Assembly (NCBI GenBank): GCA_026129485.1
Contig: JAHCHY010000025.1
Span: 1-46,270 of the forward strand
DNA: 46,270 bases
Direction of reading: 5' to 3'
Origin: Cyclobacteriaceae bacterium
GTDB taxonomy: Bacteria; Bacteroidota; Bacteroidia; Cytophagales; Cyclobacteriaceae
Part shown: positions 1 to 7,604 of the stretch, piece after piece
Layout of the letters: every line of letters starts with the position of its first letter
How positions within the stretch are numbered: position 1 is the stretch's first letter
The notes under the pieces: model-generated
The model's database searches: none
The model's input: the letters and a program-made list of their open reading frames with translations, nothing else
What the model was told of the DNA's origin: nothing
Made by a program: the position numbers and the translations under genes

Positions 1-2
1 AC

Positions 3-221
3 CATACCCCCACTACCCGGTATTTCGAATTGCTGGCCAAACGTATTCAAACCAAAGGTATTATTGCGCTGGATGATATTTACCATTCGCCCGAAATGGC
101 AAAAGCCTGGCATGAGCTCCGGAGACATCCGCTGGTATATGGCAGCGTTGACCTGTTCCGGTGCGGCTTGTTGTTTTTCGATCCGGTTCTGAATCGACAG
201 CATTACGTTTGGTCGATTTAG
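3..221 (+). CDS. class I SAM-dependent methyltransferase, C-terminal fragment
   Basis: The window opens inside this gene; the frame is open from base 3 to a TAG at 219-221, leaving about 72 residues. The visible part contains a DDIYHSPEM segment followed by VDLFRCGLLFF and ends HYVW. This matches the C-terminal strands of the O-methyltransferase-like class I fold seen in Bacteroidota, where the DDI-W/H-S-PEM loop follows the fifth strand. The SAM-binding part is outside the window, so the substrate cannot be guessed. The TTG at 30 is only an internal codon. The family call is inferred from remembered similarity. Confidence 0.7.
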   Translation, partial: HTPTTRYFELLAKRIQTKGIIALDDIYHSPEMAKAWHELRRHPLVYGSVDLFRCGLLFFDPVLNRQHYVWSI

Positions 222-246
222 GCATTCATATTGCTTAATAAAAATC

Positions 247-254
247 TATCTTTG
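247..254 (+). promoter_or_regulatory. Bacteroidota -7 promoter element
   Basis: TATCTTTG at 247-254 fits the Bacteroidota -7 consensus TAnnTTTG exactly. It lies 23 bases before the ATG of the coiled-coil gene at 278. A convincing -33 TTTG at normal spacing is not present (a TTG at 231-233 is too close), so this is a partial match. Confidence 0.45.
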
Positions 255-277
255 CACGTCTTTAAAACCAAAGTGGT

Positions 278-1198
278 ATGAGCACTCCCGCAACCCCGGC
301 ACCGGCACCCAAAAAATCCAACCGTTCAGCTATTATCATTGCCATACTTGGCGTGATCGTCCTGGTTCAAAGTGTAAAAATCTACTTAGACTACCAGGAG
401 AAAGTGGAAGTAAAAGCGGAGTTGGCAACCACGGAGAAAGACCTGGCAACCACCATGCAACGGCTAAACGATGTGAAGCTGGAGCTGGATCAGAAAATTG
501 AAGAGATAGCCAAGCTGGGTGGCGACATTACCGAGCTGGAGAAAGCCAAAGCCGAAGTAACCGCTGAACTGAAGCGCAGCAACAGCCGCAACTCCAAAGC
601 CATTAAAGAGCTGAAAGATCGTCTGGATGGATACGAGCAGTTGCTGAAAATTAAAGACGAGGAAATTGAAAAGCTGCAATCGCTTAATAAGGAGCTCTAC
701 ACGGAAAACAGAACGCTTAAGACCAAGCAAAATGTATTGAGCGATTCGCTCAATCGCCTGAATAAAAACAAGGAAGAGCTGGCTACCAAAGTTGCCATCG
801 CCTCGCAGCTAAAGGCAGAAAACATAAAGCTGGTTTCGGTTAGCGATAAAGGAAAGGAAAAAGAACCCCCGTTCCGCAAGCGCCAGCTTGAAAAAGTAAA
901 GGTTGAGTTTACCATTGCTGATAACAAAGTAGCGCCCATTGAAGGTAAGAAAATCTTAGTTCGGGTAATCGATCAGAACGGGCAGCCGATTTTCGACACC
1001 ACGAAAGGTTCAGGCACTTTCATCCTCAACGGAAAGGAAGAATTCTATACCTCGGCCCAGGAAATCCTGTTCGATAATACAGGCCAGAAGCTTTCCTTTA
1101 CGTACGACAAAGGCTCGGAATACACGGCCGGAACCTATGCGGTTGAAATCTATACCGATGGCTACCTGATGGGCACAACAAGGTTTGAGGTTAGGTAA
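278..1198 (+). CDS. membrane-anchored coiled-coil protein of unknown function
   Basis: This 306-residue protein has a short Pro/Ala-rich N-terminus, one hydrophobic segment at about residues 18-37 and no cleavage motif, so it is probably a signal anchor with the bulk in the periplasm. Residues 38-190 are rich in Glu, Lys and Leu in heptad-like spacing and should form a long coiled coil. The last 100 residues look beta-rich (VRVIDQNGQPIFDT, YTAGTYAVEIYTDG), resembling a small immunoglobulin- or carboxypeptidase-regulatory-like domain. No enzyme motif is visible. It stands alone between a methyltransferase and the ribosomal operon. I recognise the architecture as common in Cytophagales but know no assigned function. 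Confidence 0.8.
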   Translation: MSTPATPAPAPKKSNRSAIIIAILGVIVLVQSVKIYLDYQEKVEVKAELATTEKDLATTMQRLNDVKLELDQKIEEIAKLGGDITELEKAKAEVTAELKRSNSRNSKAIKELKDRLDGYEQLLKIKDEEIEKLQSLNKELYTENRTLKTKQNVLSDSLNRLNKNKEELATKVAIASQLKAENIKLVSVSDKGKEKEPPFRKRQLEKVKVEFTIADNKVAPIEGKKILVRVIDQNGQPIFDTTKGSGTFILNGKEEFYTSAQEILFDNTGQKLSFTYDKGSEYTAGTYAVEIYTDGYLMGTTRFEVR

Positions 1199-1275
1199 TC
1201 GGGGGCAATAGGCATTGGGCAGTAGGCACCTTAGCGCGAAATAAGCTAAGTACCAGATTTTAAGCTTGTTACAAT

Positions 1276-1323
1276 CCAAAATGCATCTCCTCACCAAAAT
1301 GGATCTTGTTTTGGTCATTTTGG
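1276..1323. repeat. CCAAAATG repeat cluster upstream of rpsF
   Basis: CCAAAATG occurs at 1276-1283 and 1294-1301 (starts 18 bases apart, followed by CATC and GATC) and inverted as CATTTTGG at 1316-1323. ACCAAAA at 1293-1299 and TTTTGGT at 1309-1315 also form a 7-base inverted repeat. The cluster overlaps the -33 region of the rpsF promoter, so it may be an operator; that function is inferred. Confidence 0.4.
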
Positions 1324-1341
1324 GCGATTTGCCTACTTTTG
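1310..1341 (+). promoter_or_regulatory. promoter of the rpsF-rpsR-rplI operon
   Basis: TTTG at 1310-1313 and TACTTTTG at 1334-1341 are separated by 20 bases and match both halves of the Bacteroidota housekeeping promoter (TTTG / TAnnTTTG). The rpsF ATG follows 29 bases after the -7 element, giving a leader of roughly 20-25 bases. Confidence 0.65.
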
Positions 1342-1370
1342 CAGTCCATTTTAAAACCAATAGTTAAATC

Positions 1371-1748
1371 ATGAAAAACTACGAGACGGTATTCATTTTA
1401 AATCCCGTTTTGTCTGAGGATCAGGCAAAGGATACTGTCGAAAAATTCGTGAAGATTTTAACCAAGGCTAAAGCCGAGGTGATTAACGTAGAAAAATGGG
1501 GGCTTAAAAAGATGGCTTATCCCATCCAGAACAAGTCTACCGGTTTCTACAACCTGATCGAATTTACGACTGCATCATCCGACCTGATTAACACGCTGGA
1601 AACAGAGTACAGACGAGACGAATCCGTAATGCGCTTTTTAACGGTGGCGCTGGACAAGCACGCGGTAGTGTATAACGAACGCAGACGCAAAGGCGAATTT
1701 AACCGTAACAAGAAACAAACCACAAGAAAGGAGGAAGTTGCAGCATGA
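1371..1748 (+). CDS. rpsF: 30S ribosomal protein S6
   Basis: S6 is a protein of the 30S platform that pairs with S18. This 125-residue protein begins [18 protein letters not shown], the typical S6 start, and has the family core [21 protein letters not shown] at about residues 41-61. The Lys/Arg-rich C-terminal tail (residues 103-125) is usual in Bacteroidota. It is first in an rpsF-rpsR-rplI operon; the ssb gene that lies between rpsF and rpsR in some phyla is absent. Its stop overlaps the rpsR start by four bases, so translation of the S6/S18 pair is probably coupled. Confidence 0.97.
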   Translation: MKNYETVFILNPVLSEDQAKDTVEKFVKILTKAKAEVINVEKWGLKKMAYPIQNKSTGFYNLIEFTTASSDLINTLETEYRRDESVMRFLTVALDKHAVVYNERRRKGEFNRNKKQTTRKEEVAA

Positions 1749-1996
1749 CACTGATGAACGAACCTATCAAGCGCGCGGAAAACAAACCCAAGTACTGCCG
1801 CTTCAAGAAAAACGGTATCAAGTACATTGACTACAAAGACCCGGATTTCTTACTGAAGTTTATTAACGAGCAAGGCAAGATCCTTCCCCGCAGGCTAACC
1901 GGCACAAGCTGGAAGTTTCAGAACAAAGTGGCCCAGGCTGTAAAACGCGCACGCCACATTGCTATTCTTCCTTACTTAGCTGATTCATTGAAATAA
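1745..1996 (+). CDS. rpsR: 30S ribosomal protein S18
   Basis: This 83-residue protein carries the S18 signature: [23 protein letters not shown] followed by [16 protein letters not shown] and a basic C-terminal [11 protein letters not shown]18 binds next to S6 on the 30S platform. The ATG at 1745 overlaps the end of rpsF and is preceded by a strong AAAGGAGG at 1727-1734, unusual in a phylum where ribosome binding sites are weak; it supports this start over the in-frame ATG at 1754. The first cysteine-rich positions of zinc-type S18 proteins are reduced to one Cys. Confidence 0.96.
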   Translation: MTLMNEPIKRAENKPKYCRFKKNGIKYIDYKDPDFLLKFINEQGKILPRRLTGTSWKFQNKVAQAVKRARHIAILPYLADSLK

Positions 1997-2014
1997 CCTA
2001 AACCTGTTAACACC

Positions 2015-2458
2015 ATGGAAGTAATATTAAAACAAGATGTAGCAGGACTCGGTTACAAAAACGATACCGTTACCGTGAAGCCGGGATATGGCAGGAATTA
2101 CCTGATTCCTACCGGTGCCGCCATTATCGCCAATGAGTCGAACAAGCGCATGATTGCGGAGAACATCCGCCAGGCCGCTCACAAAGCAGCTAAAATCAAG
2201 CAGGATGCTGAAGCACTGGCCGCAAAAATCGGTGAGCTTACCATTGAAGTAGGAACCAAGGCTGGTGAATCTGGCAAGATTTTCGGAGCCGTTACAGCGG
2301 TTCAGGTATCGGATGCACTGAAAACCAAAGGCTTTGAGGTTGATCGTAAGAAAATCCACTTCAAAGAACAGCCTAAGCAATTGGGTACATATTCAGCCAC
2401 GCTCGACCTTCACAAAGAAGTAAAGCATACTATTTCAGTAAACGTAGTAGCTGAATAA
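2015..2458 (+). CDS. rplI: 50S ribosomal protein L9
   Basis: This 147-residue protein has the L9 N-terminal domain (MEVILKQDVAGLGYKND then VKPGYGRNYLIPTGAA), a charged connecting helix at about 45-75 and the C-terminal domain beginning near GKIFGAVT. Length is as expected. L9 sits at the base of the L1 stalk and helps maintain reading frame. It is last in the ribosomal operon, 18 bases after rpsR, and is followed directly by a strong hairpin terminator. Confidence 0.97.
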   Translation: MEVILKQDVAGLGYKNDTVTVKPGYGRNYLIPTGAAIIANESNKRMIAENIRQAAHKAAKIKQDAEALAAKIGELTIEVGTKAGESGKIFGAVTAVQVSDALKTKGFEVDRKKIHFKEQPKQLGTYSATLDLHKEVKHTISVNVVAE

Positions 2459-2480
2459 TTAAAAACCCGGTTTGATCTAA

Positions 2481-2508
2481 AAACCCTGGCTTACGTCAGG
2501 GTTTTTTG
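2481..2508 (+). terminator. intrinsic terminator after rplI
   Basis: AAACCCTG at 2481-2488 pairs with CAGGGTTT at 2497-2504 around an 8-base loop and runs into a T tract (2502-2507). The stem begins 22 bases after the rplI stop. Because A residues precede the stem it can also act on the convergent minus-strand gene, whose last codons overlap its right arm. Confidence 0.85.
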
Positions 2509-3068
2509 TTTTCAACAGCATCCACCAGCTCGTTGTACCAGGCGTGGCCGTATTTTCGGATCAATGGTTCTTTCAAAAATTTGTACAGTGGCACCTGCAG
2601 GGATTTGCCCAACGTGCAGGCAGCCGAGCAAATATTCCACTTGTGATAATTCACCGCCTCAAAGCCTTTTTTGTTCTTTGTAATCCTTATAGGGTATAAA
2701 TGGCAGGAAATAGGCTTACGGAAACCAATCTTCCCATCTAAGTAAGCCTGCTCAATACCACATTTTAAAACACCCTTATCATCATACAACGCATAGGCGC
2801 ACTCTTTACCTCCAATAGTAGGTGTGGAATAATCACCGTCTTCATCTAAAATATAGGGGCCCTGCGCTTTAATGGCTGCCAATCCTGCTTTGGTAAGGTA
2901 AGGTTTAATGGCTTGTTGGATGGACTTCATGGTTTCCAGTTCATCTTCTTCTAATGGTGCTCCCAGGTCGCCTTCCACACAACAGGCGCCTTTACACTTC
3001 TCCAGGTTGCACACAAACTCAACCTCTTTAATATCATCCGAAACCAGTATCTCTCCTACCTGAATCAT
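2496..3068 (-). CDS. DUF3109 family cysteine-rich protein
   Basis: A 190-residue protein matching the DUF3109 family, widespread in Bacteroidota and related to the YkgJ-type zinc/iron-chelating proteins. The visible cysteine pattern is [11 protein letters not shown] near residues 20-30, then single cysteines in [25 protein letters not shown] and NICSAAC. Such spacing suggests metal or Fe-S binding, but no reaction is established. It has no signal peptide and is probably cytoplasmic. It is the last gene of a minus-strand trio; its start overlaps the stop of the DUF4442 gene by four bases. Confidence 0.85.
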   Translation of the reverse strand: MIQVGEILVSDDIKEVEFVCNLEKCKGACCVEGDLGAPLEEDELETMKSIQQAIKPYLTKAGLAAIKAQGPYILDEDGDYSTPTIGGKECAYALYDDKGVLKCGIEQAYLDGKIGFRKPISCHLYPIRITKNKKGFEAVNYHKWNICSAACTLGKSLQVPLYKFLKEPLIRKYGHAWYNELVDAVENKKP

Positions 3069-3610
3069 GAGCGCTTAAAATTTAGGTCCAATTTAGAGCT
3101 TTGTGTAGTGCCTTTATGCTTCCGGTAAAAGTCTTTATCGGCAATGTAGCAATGGCGCTTGATTTCGGCATGCACCACACCATTTTTATCAAGCCATTGA
3201 ATTACAAAATCGTATGTGGTCTGCCCTTGTTCACTCACCAGTTTCTTAACCTGGTCCAACACATTTTCTTCAACTTTAAAAACGGCATATAAAGTTTGCT
3301 TGCCGGGCTTTTTAAACCTGATGCTGGCCTCCTTATCCCAAACAACATATTTATCACCCAATATGCGCAATAGCATTACCATGTAGAAAGGATCAGAGGC
3401 GGCAAACATACTTCCGCCAAAAATTGTACCCACATAGTTATATGTCCACAAGCTTAAACGAAGCCTCAAATGGATTTCTGAATTATCGGCAGCCCAAAAC
3501 AGGATTTTACCCCCGGTTCCAAAATACATGGGGTACCAGTTCATTAACATGCGGAACCACCAGGTTTTAAGTGATTCCTTCTTGCCTGTCTTTAGAAAAT
3601 CAGGTTTCAT
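3065..3610 (-). CDS. DUF4442 hotdog-fold protein
   Basis: This 181-residue protein fits DUF4442, a hotdog-fold family related to PaaI-type acyl-CoA thioesterases. The core is [19 protein letters not shown] at the start, then [23 protein letters not shown], which aligns with the helix of the hotdog fold that normally carries the catalytic acid; here that region has Asp in SDPF. Substrate is unknown, so thioesterase activity is only an inference. Start and stop overlap its neighbours by four bases on both sides, indicating one transcript with the TcmP-like and DUF3109 genes. Confidence 0.8.
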   Translation of the reverse strand: MKPDFLKTGKKESLKTWWFRMLMNWYPMYFGTGGKILFWAADNSEIHLRLRLSLWTYNYVGTIFGGSMFAASDPFYMVMLLRILGDKYVVWDKEASIRFKKPGKQTLYAVFKVEENVLDQVKKLVSEQGQTTYDFVIQWLDKNGVVHAEIKRHCYIADKDFYRKHKGTTQSSKLDLNFKRS

Positions 3611-4530
3611 TGAAAGAGCTCAAATTGCACATGCCCTGCCGCTTCAACCGTATTGCGGATAGATTGCGTTGAAAATTCTTTTGAGAAGAAACCAACCTGG
3701 TAGGCCGGAAGTTCCATCAGACCTGAATCGGCTTTATGAGTGGACAGGGAAAGGTTATAGCCCAGCGCAAGCATGTTTGTTTGATACTGCTGTACCAACC
3801 GTTTATAGAACGTTCGGTTGTTGCCGGTTCCACGTTCAACCAGGTCAACACCTTCTTTTGTTAAGTAACTTACAAGCCTGGCCCTGGATTCGCGCAGGTA
3901 AAACCGGTAATTCAGCTTGTCATTCAGCGCAAAGCAGAAAGGAACCAGGAAGTTAAATTGCAGCCCGGCCAGCTTTTGAACGGTATCGAAACCAAGATCA
4001 AAGGAGAAAGAGTCAGCCAGGCAAAACGCGCTTGCCTTGATGCCGGGTTGACTGGCCGGTACATAGTGCCCCAGGCTTTTGACAAGCTCTTCAGGCTTGC
4101 CCTGCAGCAACAATACATTTTTACCCCTGAAATATTTGTTTACCCGGATCTTAAGAATGTTCAGTTGCTCCTGGCTGGCAGTACAGAAAATATACCGGTT
4201 AACGGGTAAATCCAGTGCAAGCGACAGCAAAGCGGGGGCTGCAAATAATTCGTGACGGGCGCCCAAAGAATAGAGCCCGTTGCCGGCAAACAAATCAATG
4301 AAAATCAGCTCATCCACTTTACCCGCGTGCAGGTTTATATATGATCGAAGGTATTGAGCAATTACGGAAGTCTTTTCCCTGATCCACGGCTCTGCGGCTG
4401 TTACAGCAAAGCCATCATCGGTAAACCGGAATGGAGGAAGTATAGCCAACGCGAAAAAATGTTGGTTAAAAATACATTTAAAAAGAAAAAAATGTAAACC
4501 GGGACGCGGCAATTTCAAATATCGGGTCAA
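3607..4530 (-). CDS. TcmP-like (three-Cys-motif partner) methyltransferase-fold protein
   Basis: The readable core starts at LPPFRFTDDGF, continues with WIREKTSVIAQYLRSYI and a nucleotide-binding-like IDLFAGNGLYSLG, and has a Rossmann-like arrangement matching the three-Cys-motif partner family (TcmP). In that family the partner is a radical-SAM-like three-Cys protein; none is encoded in this window. The start is uncertain: the longest frame begins at a TTG (4530) whose first 27 residues look non-conserved, and a second TTG at 4447-4449 starts just before the conserved core. No in-frame ATG lies in this part. Function is unknown; the call rests on remembered motifs. Confidence 0.6.
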   Translation of the reverse strand: MTRYLKLPRPGLHFFLFKCIFNQHFFALAILPPFRFTDDGFAVTAAEPWIREKTSVIAQYLRSYINLHAGKVDELIFIDLFAGNGLYSLGARHELFAAPALLSLALDLPVNRYIFCTASQEQLNILKIRVNKYFRGKNVLLLQGKPEELVKSLGHYVPASQPGIKASAFCLADSFSFDLGFDTVQKLAGLQFNFLVPFCFALNDKLNYRFYLRESRARLVSYLTKEGVDLVERGTGNNRTFYKRLVQQYQTNMLALGYNLSLSTHKADSGLMELPAYQVGFFSKEFSTQSIRNTVEAAGHVQFELFQ

Positions 4531-4662
4531 TAACTCTGTAACTATCAGATCAGTTACCAGTTACCCGAAATAAATGGTTTAACTATGCCTGTAAATTTTG
4601 AACCTGAAGGCCCGTATAACAGTTTCTGCATTGAAAGGCACCTGCCTATATTGCGGGCTTTT

Positions 4663-6924
4663 ATGAGCGATTACCTCGAAACACTTAACGAACCGCAGCG
4701 CGAAGGTGTACTCAATACGGAAGGCCCATGCATGATTATAGCGGGTGCCGGCTCCGGCAAAACCCGCGTGCTCACCTACCGCATTGCAAACCTCATCCAA
4801 AACAAGCAAGTAGATCCGTTCAACATTATGGCGCTAACCTTTACCAACAAGGCCGCCAAAGAAATGCGCGACCGGATTGAGAAAGTGGTGGGTGCCGATG
4901 CCCGCAACTTATGGATGGGCACCTTTCACTCGGTGTTTGCCCGCATCCTTCGCGCAGAAGCGCATCACCTCGGCTACCCGAACAGCTTTACGATATATGA
5001 TACAGACGATTCCAAATCGCTGCTACGAAGCGTGGTAAAAGAAATGGGGTTGGATGAAACCCTGTACAAGGCAAACACGGTTTATAACCGCATTTCGTCA
5101 GCCAAGAACAGGCTGATCTCCTGGCAGGACTATATCGCCAACCCGATCTTTGCGGCTGATGATGCGGCCAACATGCGCCCTGAAATCGGCAACATCTACA
5201 AAGCCTATGCGCTGCGGTGCTTCAAATCGGGCGCTATGGATTTTGACGATCTGCTATTCAATACAGATAAGCTGTTTAAAGAACATTTAGGGGTATTGAA
5301 TAAATACCAGCACCGGTTTCATTACATGCTGGTAGATGAGTTCCAGGATACCAACCTGTGTCAATACTTTATTATCCGCAAGCTGGCATCGGTGCGCGAG
5401 AATGTATGCGTGGTGGGTGATGATGCCCAGAGCATTTACGCTTTTCGCGGGGCGGATATTACCAACATTCTCAACTTTGAAAAAGATTACCCCGAAGCGC
5501 GCATCATCAAGCTGGAACAGAATTACCGGTCGACTCAGACTATTGTGGAAGCGGCCAACTCTGTTATTGCCAAAAACAAGGCTCAGTTGCCTAAGAAAGT
5601 GTGGACGGCCAATGAAGAAGGCAACCTGATCGAGCTGATCAAAGCGGTATCGGATAACGAAGAGGGTAAACTGGTGGCTTCATCCATCTTTGAAGAAAAG
5701 ATGCAGCATCAGTACAAGTTCAGCGATTTTGTGGTGCTGTATCGCACCAACAGCCAGAGCCGCGCCATAGAAGAAGCCTTGCGCAGAACAAATATCAAAT
5801 ACAAAGTGGTGGGCGGCCTCTCCTTCTACCAGCGCAAGGAGATCAAAGACATGCTGGCTTACCTGCGGTACTCGCTGAATCAGCAGGATGAAGCTTCGTT
5901 CAGGCGAATTATCAACCTGCCTAAGCGCGGCATTGGCGATACAACGGTTGATAAAATTATTGTAGCCGCTAATGATCATGGTATCTCCATCTGGGAAGTG
6001 CTCGAAAACATCACTTCGTTTTTAGGCAGCGGAAGATCGGTTTATGCCATTGAAGATTTTGTTACGAAGATAAAACGTTTTGGTATTGAGATTCAAAATA
6101 AAGATGCTTACGAGGCCGCAGCCGAAATCGCCAAGTCGAGCGGGCTGCTGAAAGAGCTGTATGAAGATAAAACAGTTGAGGGCCTGAGCCGGTACGAAAA
6201 CGTGCAGGAATTGCTTAACGCGATCAAGGAGTATGTGGATGATCCTGAAAAGGAGGACAAAAGCCTGAATGCATTCTTGCAGGAAGTATCGCTTCTCACC
6301 GGGCAGGACGAAGACAAAGACCACGATCCCGATAAGGTTACCCTGATGACCATACACATGGCCAAGGGTTTGGAGTTCAAGAACGTGTATATCGTGGGTA
6401 TGGAAGAAGACCTGTTCCCTTCCCAGCTCATGCTCAGCAGCCGGTCGGAGCTGGAAGAAGAGCGCAGGCTGTTTTATGTGGCTATTACACGCGCACAGAA
6501 AAAGCTGTATCTCTCCTATGCCCTTACCCGTTACCGGTTTGGCCGGCTGAAGAACTGCGAGCCCAGCCGCTTTCTGGATGATGTGAACAGCAGGTTTATA
6601 AAAGTAAGCGCCAAGTTTGGCGGTATGGATTCCGTGGCACCCAATCCGAACTTTGCCAAAAGCTTTGTTAGCGGGATGAAAAAGACGGTTAGCTCGCAAC
6701 CCGTAGTTAAGCCCACAGCTTATAAGCCCCCGGCTGATTTTAAGCCCAGCGACACCAGCGCGTTAAAAGAAGGTATGAAGGTAGAGCACCCCAAGTTTGG
6801 CTTTGGCACGGTTACGAAAATGGAGGAATTGGGCAGCGAACGCAAGGCCCACATCCATTTTACTGATTTTGGGGAAAAGACCTTATTGCTTAGCTTTGCC
6901 AAATTGAAAATACACGAAAATTGA
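4663..6924 (+). CDS. UvrD/PcrA-type DNA helicase
   Basis: A superfamily 1A 3'-5' DNA helicase of about 753 residues. Visible motifs in order: Walker A AGAGSGKT (residues 27-34), TFTNKAAKEMRDRI, motif II DEFQDTN, DDAQSIYAFRGA, QNYRS, and motif V/VI VTLMTIHMAKGLEFKNV and RRLFYVAITRA. The C-terminal 50 residues form the small Tudor-like domain of PcrA (VEHPKFGFGTV). Such enzymes unwind DNA in repair and displace proteins from it. I choose the ATG at 4663 (MSDYLETLNEPQ), which matches the family start; the ATG at 4585 would add 26 residues not typical of the family. Its stop nearly touches the DUF4290 gene. Confidence 0.93.
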   Translation: MSDYLETLNEPQREGVLNTEGPCMIIAGAGSGKTRVLTYRIANLIQNKQVDPFNIMALTFTNKAAKEMRDRIEKVVGADARNLWMGTFHSVFARILRAEAHHLGYPNSFTIYDTDDSKSLLRSVVKEMGLDETLYKANTVYNRISSAKNRLISWQDYIANPIFAADDAANMRPEIGNIYKAYALRCFKSGAMDFDDLLFNTDKLFKEHLGVLNKYQHRFHYMLVDEFQDTNLCQYFIIRKLASVRENVCVVGDDAQSIYAFRGADITNILNFEKDYPEARIIKLEQNYRSTQTIVEAANSVIAKNKAQLPKKVWTANEEGNLIELIKAVSDNEEGKLVASSIFEEKMQHQYKFSDFVVLYRTNSQSRAIEEALRRTNIKYKVVGGLSFYQRKEIKDMLAYLRYSLNQQDEASFRRIINLPKRGIGDTTVDKIIVAANDHGISIWEVLENITSFLGSGRSVYAIEDFVTKIKRFGIEIQNKDAYEAAAEIAKSSGLLKELYEDKTVEGLSRYENVQELLNAIKEYVDDPEKEDKSLNAFLQEVSLLTGQDEDKDHDPDKVTLMTIHMAKGLEFKNVYIVGMEEDLFPSQLMLSSRSELEEERRLFYVAITRAQKKLYLSYALTRYRFGRLKNCEPSRFLDDVNSRFIKVSAKFGGMDSVAPNPNFAKSFVSGMKKTVSSQPVVKPTAYKPPADFKPSDTSALKEGMKVEHPKFGFGTVTKMEELGSERKAHIHFTDFGEKTLLLSFAKLKIHEN

Positions 6925-6926
6925 AG

Positions 6927-7604
6927 ATGATCGGAGAATACAATACATCGCGTGAAGCCATCATTCTGAAAGAGTATGGCCGTAACGTACAGAAATTAGT
7001 GAACTACATTCGCACCGTACCCGACAAGGAGAAACGCACCCAACTGGCCACTACCCTTATTGAGCTGATCAAGCAGCTTGCCCCGGTAGCCAAAGAAGCG
7101 CAGGAAAACCCCCAACGCATGTGGGATGATCTGTACATCATGGCCGATTTTAACCTTGATGTAAACAATCCTTTCTCTACCCCCGATCGTACCATCCTGT
7201 TTAAAAAACCCCGCAAGATGGAGTACCCGCAGAACGATGTGCGGTACCGCCATTATGGTAAAAATATTGAGCGGCTGGTTTTAGAAGCTACAAAGAAAGA
7301 AGATCCTAAAGAGCGCGAAGAAGCTGCCATTTACATCGGCAAGCTGATGAAAACTTTTTATGGCGCCTGGAACAAGGAAACATTAGATGATTCGGTTATC
7401 GTGAAAGACATTCAGATTCTTTCTAAAGGAAAATTAAGCCTTAGCTTAGATAAAGTCCGGGAGGAAAATCTCTTTGAAAAACTCTATCGCGAGCAACGCA
7501 AAAGCACCGGTTCGCAAGGTAATGATAAACGTGACAACCGGAATTCGCGTAACAACCGTCCGTTCAAAAAGAACCGCCATCAACACCGCAGAAGAGATCA
7601 ATGA
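6927..7604 (+). CDS. DUF4290 domain protein
   Basis: This 225-residue protein fits DUF4290, a family found almost only in Bacteroidota. It starts MIGEYNTSREAIILKEYGRN, and the mid part contains WDDLYIMADFNLDV and a second YGKNIERLV block echoing the first, suggesting an internal repeat. The last 35 residues are Arg/Asn/Lys-rich (NKRDNRNSRNNRPFKK), likely disordered and nucleic-acid binding. The ATG at 6927 lies two bases after the helicase stop; a TTG at 6921 is less likely. It overlaps the murA start by four bases, so helicase, DUF4290 and murA form one operon. Function unknown. Confidence 0.85.
   Translation: MIGEYNTSREAIILKEYGRNVQKLVNYIRTVPDKEKRTQLATTLIELIKQLAPVAKEAQENPQRMWDDLYIMADFNLDVNNPFSTPDRTILFKKPRKMEYPQNDVRYRHYGKNIERLVLEATKKEDPKEREEAAIYIGKLMKTFYGAWNKETLDDSVIVKDIQILSKGKLSLSLDKVREENLFEKLYREQRKSTGSQGNDKRDNRNSRNNRPFKKNRHQHRRRDQ

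Noticed and set aside
1200-1240. GGCAATAGGC/GGCAGTAGGC as a tandem repeat feature
   Set aside because: Only two imperfect units over about 25 bases, too short to call, although similar strings occur between genes in related genomes.
6022-6699. A 225-codon minus-strand frame inside the helicase gene
   Set aside because: It is opposite a gene with all superfamily 1 motifs; the translation shows no recognisable motif.
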